Source: Ferroglobus sp. | GTDB lineage: Archaea; Halobacteriota; Archaeoglobi; Archaeoglobales; Archaeoglobaceae | Direction: 5' to 3' | DNA length: 17,523 nucleotides | Assembly: GCA_015520115.1 (NCBI GenBank) | Contig: WAQS01000086.1 | Location: 1 to 17,523 of the forward strand | The notes under the pieces: model-generated | Databases searched by the model: none | Seen by the model: the letters and a program-made list of their open reading frames with translations, nothing else | Told to the model about the DNA's origin: nothing | Position numbers and translations under genes: made by a program | Shown here: positions 13,231-17,523 of the stretch, piece by piece | How positions within the stretch are numbered: the first letter of the stretch is position 1 | How the letters are laid out: every line of letters starts with the position of its first letter

Positions 13231-13959
13231 ATGGGAATCGGAATCGACATAGGCGGAAGCTTTACTGATGTCGTGGAATTCAAAAACGGGGAATTTCGAC
13301 ACCTCAACACATTTAAAACGGAGGATGTCCTGAAAGATCCGAGCTTGGTCGAATTTGAAGGAGCTGTTTACGGCGTTGCCGCTTGGATTAGGGGAGGGAG
13401 AATAGTTAAAGCTCCGAATTTAAGGGGGAATTTGAACTTTCTCGCGGGAAAGAAGATCGAAAACGATGCGAATTGCTTTGCCGCCTACTCCAAGTGGATT
13501 ACAAAAAAGAAAAACATATTCGCCGTAACCCTCGGAACGGGAGTGGGAAGCGGGGTTGTAGTGGAGGGAAAGCTTTACAGAGGTAGAGGGTTAGCAGCTG
13601 AGCTCGGACACGTTTACGTTGGAGGAGACGTAACTTGCACATGCGGTGGAAAAGGACACTTGGAATGTCACTTTTCTGGATGGAGAATCAAGCAGATATT
13701 TGGAAGAGAGGCAACGAAAGAGGAGATAAAAGCGATGAAAGGATTTGACGTTCTATGCTTGGAAATAGCGAAAGCCGTAATGATCCTCGATCCAGAAGTT
13801 GTCACGATAGGTGGAAGATTGGGAAGGATTTTTAACGAGGAGGACTTCACGAAAATCTACGAGTACTTGCCTAAGGAGTTCGATGTTGATGTGAAAATCA
13901 TCGGAGATGATCTTGCTGTGGCGAAAGGTGCTGCTTTAATCTCGGAGGGATTAGTATGA
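13231..13959 (+). CDS. ROK-family sugar kinase, short form with altered zinc motif
   Basis: A 242-residue ROK-family protein, shorter than the usual 290-320, with the segment between phosphate loop and catalytic Asp reduced. Visible are the ATP phosphate loop DIGGSFTD (6-13), the catalytic END79AN, the adenosine/phosphate-2 region LGTGVGSG (101-108), the sugar-contact pair E124-x2-H127, and the ROK zinc motif in the form CTCGGKGHLEC (136-146). The third conserved cysteine of CxCGxxGC is H143. The C-terminal VTIGG (191-195) is present. It likely phosphorylates a sugar or sugar derivative with ATP. Its stop overlaps the ribose-1,5-bisphosphate isomerase start as ATGA, so the pair is translationally coupled and may act in pentose-bisphosphate or nucleoside metabolism; the substrate is unknown. 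ATG 13231 is chosen because the phosphate loop follows directly and a TATA-like box lies about 24 bp upstream. Confidence 0.85.
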   Translation: MGIGIDIGGSFTDVVEFKNGEFRHLNTFKTEDVLKDPSLVEFEGAVYGVAAWIRGGRIVKAPNLRGNLNFLAGKKIENDANCFAAYSKWITKKKNIFAVTLGTGVGSGVVVEGKLYRGRGLAAELGHVYVGGDVTCTCGGKGHLECHFSGWRIKQIFGREATKEEIKAMKGFDVLCLEIAKAVMILDPEVVTIGGRLGRIFNEEDFTKIYEYLPKEFDVDVKIIGDDLAVAKGAALISEGLV

Positions 13960-14897
13960 ACTTGATTGAAGAAGCCGCAAGAAAGATCGAGACGATGGAG
14001 GTAAGAGGTGCTTCGAGAATCGCAAGGTTTGCAGCCGAGACCTTAATGAATTACGCCTTAACGATCAGAGGAGACTTCGACGAAAAGATGAGAAAAGCTG
14101 CTGAAAGGCTTTTGAACACCCGCCCCACAGCGGTAAGCCTGTTCAACGCTATAAATTTCGTGATGAGGTATGAAGGAGACAACGAAGAGGAGAAAAGAGA
14201 GAGTTTGGTTAGAAGAGCGAAGGAGTTCATCGAGTGGGTTGATACGGCTAAGCAAAAAATTGGAGAGATAGGGGCGAGAAGGATAAAGAAGAACTCCGTA
14301 GTTATGACCCACTGCAATTCTTCGGCTGCCATAGCAGTCATAAAGAAAGCTTTCGATGAAGGGAAAATCGAGGAGGTCTACGCTACCGAATCTCGACCAC
14401 GATATCAAGGACATTTAACGGCTAAAGAGCTTTCAGAATACGGAATAAAGGTGAATCTAATAGTGGACAGCGCTGTGAGGTATTTTATAGAAGACGTTGA
14501 CTATGTTATCGTCGGAGCGGATACGATAACCGCTAATGGAGCTTTAATAAACAAAATAGGAACATCCATGATCGCTTTGGCTGCCAAAGAAGCGAGAGTT
14601 CCCTTCATAGTTGCAGCCGAAACCTACAAGTTCAGTCCGAAAACACTCCTCGGAGAGCTTGTGGTGATAGAAGAAAGAAGCGCTGAGGAGGTCGCTGGAA
14701 AGGAGATTAGATCCCTCAAGAACGTGAGGATAAGGAATCCAGCCTTTGATGCCACCCCAAGAGGATACATAGATCTGATCGTGACTGAGATCGGAGCGAT
14801 TCCGCCGGAGATGGCGTACGTCATCATAAAGGAGAGGCTCGGCTACGCTAAAATCTACGACGAGGAAATAGTTCTGTCTCCAAATCACTTTGAGTGA
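13956..14897 (+). CDS. Ribose-1,5-bisphosphate isomerase
   Basis: A 313-residue member of the eIF2B-alpha/MtnA/R15P-isomerase superfamily. It converts ribose 1,5-bisphosphate to ribulose 1,5-bisphosphate, which type III RubisCO then carboxylates in the archaeal AMP/nucleoside degradation route. The residues corresponding to the catalytic pair known from the Thermococcus enzyme are C120 (MTHCNSS) and D189 (VGADTITANGALINKIGT). Also present are ESRPRYQG (145-152), the N-terminal RGASRIARF (17-25) and NPAFDATP (261-268). Length and motifs favour R15P isomerase over methylthioribose-phosphate isomerase. The ATG overlaps the ROK stop, and the TrpRS gene follows after 9 bp. RubisCO and AMP phosphorylase genes are not in this window. 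Confidence 0.9.
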   Translation: MNLIEEAARKIETMEVRGASRIARFAAETLMNYALTIRGDFDEKMRKAAERLLNTRPTAVSLFNAINFVMRYEGDNEEEKRESLVRRAKEFIEWVDTAKQKIGEIGARRIKKNSVVMTHCNSSAAIAVIKKAFDEGKIEEVYATESRPRYQGHLTAKELSEYGIKVNLIVDSAVRYFIEDVDYVIVGADTITANGALINKIGTSMIALAAKEARVPFIVAAETYKFSPKTLLGELVVIEERSAEEVAGKEIRSLKNVRIRNPAFDATPRGYIDLIVTEIGAIPPEMAYVIIKERLGYAKIYDEEIVLSPNHFE

Positions 14898-14901
14898 GGT
14901 G
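14896..14901 (+). promoter_or_regulatory. Ribosome binding site of the TrpRS gene
   Basis: GAGGTG overlaps the isomerase stop codon and lies five bases before ATG 14907, linking the two genes in one operon and fixing the TrpRS start. Confidence 0.65.
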
Positions 14902-14906
14902 TCGGA

Positions 14907-16196
14907 ATGAAAGTTACCCCTTGGGAAGTTGAGGGAATCGTCGATTACAGCAAGCTGATAGAAGAGTTTGGAATGGAGAAATTCGAAGACTTGCTTGACG
15001 AAATCGAAAAACCCATGAGGTTAATGAGAAGAGGCATCATCTTCGGGCACAGAGATTACTGGAGAATCGTCGAAGCGATGAAAGAGAGTAAAGAATTTGC
15101 TGTAATGTCCGGATTTATGCCCTCAGGCTTGCCCCACTTCGGACACAAAATGACGATGGACGAGATAGTTTGGCACAACCAAAAAGGGGGGAAAGCTTTT
15201 GTGGCTATAGCCGACATGGAAGCTCACGGAGTTCGAGGTTTAAGCTGGAAAAAGTGCTTTGAGATTGGAATGGAGTACGTCAAAGCCATCATCGCATTGG
15301 GTTTGAACGAGAACAGCGTGATATACTTCCAATCAGCCAATGAGCACGTTAAAAATTTGGCTTTCGAATTGGCTGCAGAAGTTAACTGGAGCGAGCTTAA
15401 GGCGATATACGGATTTGAAAGTGAAACCCCGCTGACGAAGATATACATTCCGGCTATACAAGCGGCAGACATTCTCTTTCCTCAATTGAAAGAATTCGGT
15501 GGGCCGAAACCGACTGTAGTTCCCGTTGGAGCTGATCAAGATCCACACATCAGGTTAACGAGAGATCTTGCTGCGAGGGCGTCGATATTTTCCTTCGAAG
15601 AGATAGAAGGCGGATTGAGAATCAGGAGCAGAAAGGGAAGCGAGTTTTTGAGGGAACTTGAAAGTTTGAACTTCGAGAAGAAATTCTACGAAGGACATGT
15701 CGACGTTTTTGGAGAGAAAAAGAGGATAGAAGAGGAGGTCAGAAAAATCGAGCTTGAAATTGGAGGTTTCGCCTTCATTCCGCCTTCATCAACCTACCAC
15801 AAGTTCATCACTGGCTTAACTGGAGGAAAAATGAGTTCGAGCAAGCCCGAAAGTTACATAAGCTTACTGGACAAACCGGAGGAGGCAGAGAAAAAGGTCA
15901 TGAACGCGCTAACCGGAGGAAGAGCGACAGCTGAAGAGCAAAGAAGACTTGGAGGGGAGCCAGAAAGATGTGCGGTTTTCGAGCTTTACAACTACCACCT
16001 GATTGAAGAGGACAAAGAGCTTGAGGAGATCAGAGAGAGCTGCAAGTCCGGAAAACTTCTTTGCGGGAAGTGTAAAAAATACGCTGCTTCCCTCGTCGTG
16101 GAGTTTTTAAGAGATCTCCAAGAGAGAATGAGAGAGGCTGAGAGTAGGCTTGACGAGTACGAAATAATCTTTCCGAAGCATGTGGGAAGTATTTGA
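14907..16196 (+). CDS. trpS: Tryptophanyl-tRNA synthetase (archaeal type)
   Basis: A 429-residue class I aminoacyl-tRNA synthetase that charges tRNA-Trp with tryptophan. The HIGH motif appears as PHFGH (76-80) inside SGFMPSGLPHFGHKM, and the KMSKS motif as KMSSS (308-312). GADQDPHIRLTRD (208-220) is characteristic of TrpRS. The N-terminal extension before the Rossmann fold and the overall length fit the archaeal/eukaryotic type rather than the roughly 330-residue bacterial type. C386 and C389 near the C-terminus (LLCGKCKKYA) form a CxxC pair; archaeal homologs often have a similar element. It lies downstream of R15P isomerase and overlaps the next gene by 17 bp, so it appears to be inside a mixed-function operon. 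Confidence 0.96.
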   Translation: MKVTPWEVEGIVDYSKLIEEFGMEKFEDLLDEIEKPMRLMRRGIIFGHRDYWRIVEAMKESKEFAVMSGFMPSGLPHFGHKMTMDEIVWHNQKGGKAFVAIADMEAHGVRGLSWKKCFEIGMEYVKAIIALGLNENSVIYFQSANEHVKNLAFELAAEVNWSELKAIYGFESETPLTKIYIPAIQAADILFPQLKEFGGPKPTVVPVGADQDPHIRLTRDLAARASIFSFEEIEGGLRIRSRKGSEFLRELESLNFEKKFYEGHVDVFGEKKRIEEEVRKIELEIGGFAFIPPSSTYHKFITGLTGGKMSSSKPESYISLLDKPEEAEKKVMNALTGGRATAEEQRRLGGEPERCAVFELYNYHLIEEDKELEEIRESCKSGKLLCGKCKKYAASLVVEFLRDLQERMREAESRLDEYEIIFPKHVGSI

Positions 16197-16752
16197 AGGG
16201 AAAGCTCTGGAATACGACGAATGGTACGATAGAAACGAAGAGATCTTCGTGAAAGAAGTGGAGTGCTTAAAAAAGATAGTTCCTGAAGGACTCATTCTCG
16301 AAGTGGGAGTCGGAACTGGAAGGTTCGCTGAGAAGCTTTCGGCTATTGGCATAGACGCCTCTTTAGACATGCTCAAAGTTGCGAAGAAGAGAGTAGAGGT
16401 CGTGAGGGGTGATGCAAACTCCCTACCTTTTAAAAGCGAGGTGTTCGATGCAGTATTGCTTATCGTTACCATCTGCTTTCTTGAGAATCCAAAGAAGGCG
16501 GTAGAGGAAATCCGAAGGGTTCTAAAAAAAGGTGGTTACCTAATAATCGGTTTCGTACCTAAAAACTCGGCTCTCGGCAAACTATACGAAGAAAAGGGGA
16601 AGAGAGGACACAGGTTTTACTCGGTCGCAAAATTTTACACGTTAGAGGAGATCAAAGAGATTCTGAACAAAAACTTTGAAATCGAGCAGATCAGCGGAAT
16701 TGACGTGATATCAAGCGGAGATTTTCTTTGCGTTAAAGCTAAAAGGACGTGA
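16180..16752 (+). CDS. SAM-dependent class I methyltransferase
   Basis: A 190-residue Rossmann-fold methyltransferase (Methyltransf_11 type). Motif I is ILEVGVGTGRF (39-49), the acidic residue ending the second strand is D59, and the adenine-side GDANSLPFKSEVFDAV (77-92) and post-motif LKKGGYLIIGF (115-125) are all present, so S-adenosylmethionine binding is well supported. The methyl acceptor is unknown; such short stand-alone enzymes act on small molecules, quinone-like rings, RNA or proteins. ATG 16180 overlaps the end of the TrpRS gene by 17 bp, with no obvious ribosome binding site, suggesting coupling. The EamA transporter starts two bases after its stop. Confidence 0.88.
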   Translation: MWEVFEGKALEYDEWYDRNEEIFVKEVECLKKIVPEGLILEVGVGTGRFAEKLSAIGIDASLDMLKVAKKRVEVVRGDANSLPFKSEVFDAVLLIVTICFLENPKKAVEEIRRVLKKGGYLIIGFVPKNSALGKLYEEKGKRGHRFYSVAKFYTLEEIKEILNKNFEIEQISGIDVISSGDFLCVKAKRT

Positions 16753-16754
16753 AA

Positions 16755-17523
16755 ATGATCAAACATTATGCTCTTTTGTCCTTAGCAGTCCTCTCCGTCT
16801 CTTCGGCATCGATTTTCGTTGTCCTTGCAAACGCTCCCGGATCAGTTACAGCATTTTGGCGGCTCTTTTTCTCCGTATTGATTCTCTTAGCTTTCACGAG
16901 GTCGATAAGAACTCCCAAGAGGAGTGAAGTAGTCTATCCTATCGTAGCTGGAACCGCATTAGCAATACACTTTTCAAGCTGGATGCAGTCCTTGTTTTAC
17001 GCTTCGGTAGCCGTAAGCACGACGATAGTTTGCACCCACGCAATTTTCTCAGCAGTATTTTCCTCTTTCTTCGGTGAGAGACCAAAACTTTCTCAGGTTA
17101 TCGGTGTCGTTATAGCTATAGTCGGAGTTTACTTGTTAAGTGGAGCAGACCCGAGTTCAAAGCCAGAGGGGATTATCTTAGCTTTGGTAGGTGCTTTAGC
17201 CGGAGGCGTTTACTTCACCCTCGGCAGGTTTTCAAGGAGCAAAATTGACTTCGAGAGCTACGTGCTTTTCACCTACGCCACAGCAGCTTTGGTAAGTTTC
17301 GCAATCTCTTACCTCATCAAACTTCCACTTTTCGGCTATCCCCTCAAAACATGGATTTTCTTCGTTCTACTCGCCGCTATCCCCATGATGCTCGGGCACA
17401 CGCTGATAAATTATCTTCTAAGGCGGATGAAGGTCGTTCCAGTTACAGCGAGCATAATAGGAGAAGCCGTAGGAGCAGCTTTCTTAGCCTGGATCGCTCT
17501 TGGACAAGCTCTTGATGCCAGAG
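16755..17523 (+). CDS. EamA/DMT-family transporter, truncated by the window edge
   Basis: An ATG at 16755 opens a frame of 256 codons that runs off the right edge. The product is hydrophobic throughout, with about nine predicted helices in view and the EamA repeat features: an N-terminal helix ending near APGSVTAFWRLFF, GERPKLSQVIGVVIAIVGVYLL at the end of the first repeat, and LAAIPMMLGHTLINYLL plus VPVTASIIGEAVGAAFLA in the second. Members of the drug/metabolite transporter superfamily export small metabolites or amino acids; the substrate is unknown. Typical length is 280-300, so only a small C-terminal part is missing. The gene lies 2 bp after the methyltransferase and is probably in the same operon. 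Confidence 0.88.
   Translation, partial: MIKHYALLSLAVLSVSSASIFVVLANAPGSVTAFWRLFFSVLILLAFTRSIRTPKRSEVVYPIVAGTALAIHFSSWMQSLFYASVAVSTTIVCTHAIFSAVFSSFFGERPKLSQVIGVVIAIVGVYLLSGADPSSKPEGIILALVGALAGGVYFTLGRFSRSKIDFESYVLFTYATAALVSFAISYLIKLPLFGYPLKTWIFFVLLAAIPMMLGHTLINYLLRRMKVVPVTASIIGEAVGAAFLAWIALGQALDAR

Noticed and set aside
1..17523. CRISPR arrays, insertion sequences, prophage or toxin-antitoxin genes
   Set aside because: No regular repeats, transposase or phage-like genes were seen; base and codon use look uniform throughout.

Overview
The window looks like a piece of a hyperthermophilic euryarchaeal chromosome, most likely from Archaeoglobales (Ferroglobus, Geoglobus or Archaeoglobus type). 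The grounds are: genes restricted to or typical of Archaea (a COG1107-type RecJ-like protein with DnaJ zinc fingers, ribose-1,5-bisphosphate isomerase, archaeal TrpRS, a DRG GTPase with TGS domain, AMMECR1); arginine encoded largely by AGA/AGG; TATA-like boxes about 24-30 bp before many start codons; and Shine-Dalgarno motifs mainly at genes inside operons. The genus is an inference. The window is densely coding, and its only stretch without a gene approaching 300 bp is about 9787-10090.

Layout. 1-1478 (+): the end of a small membrane protein and a sodium:solute symporter. 1482-4145 (-): an operon of two paralogous class III CoA-transferase subunits. 4285-5121 (+): a histone-deacetylase-fold protein, divergent from the CoA-transferases. 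5123-8463 (-): a DRG-type GTPase, a LeuC-type dehydratase large subunit and a membrane-anchored, very cysteine-rich ferredoxin-like protein. 8541-8933 (+): a small zinc-finger/coiled-coil protein. 8925-9786 (-): a helix-turn-helix regulator overlapping a CDP-alcohol phosphatidyltransferase. 10091-12166 (+): the RecJ-like DHH protein. 12186-13183 (-): AMMECR1 followed by TrmO. 13231-17523 (+): a tight run of ROK-family kinase, ribose-1,5-bisphosphate isomerase, TrpRS, a SAM methyltransferase and a truncated EamA transporter.

How the genes may work together. The left third reads as an organic-acid use module: a Na+-coupled carrier, a CoA-transferase pair that would activate an acid by CoA transfer, and a deacetylase-fold protein sharing the control region. 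The most striking detail is that one CoA-transferase subunit has tryptophan where the catalytic aspartate should be, while its partner keeps it. This implies a heteromeric enzyme with one active subunit. The deacetylase-fold protein in turn lacks the usual catalytic tyrosine. On the right, a short ROK kinase with an altered zinc motif is translationally coupled to ribose-1,5-bisphosphate isomerase, an enzyme of the archaeal type III RubisCO nucleoside/AMP salvage route. This makes the kinase a candidate for an unassigned sugar-phosphorylating step. Several divergent promoters carry clear symmetric elements: one TATA box apparently shared by AMMECR1 and ROK, a perfect 8+8 bp inverted repeat between the ferredoxin-like and zinc-finger genes, and a perfect 7+7 bp palindrome before the deacetylase-fold gene. 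No RNA gene, insertion sequence or CRISPR array was recognised.
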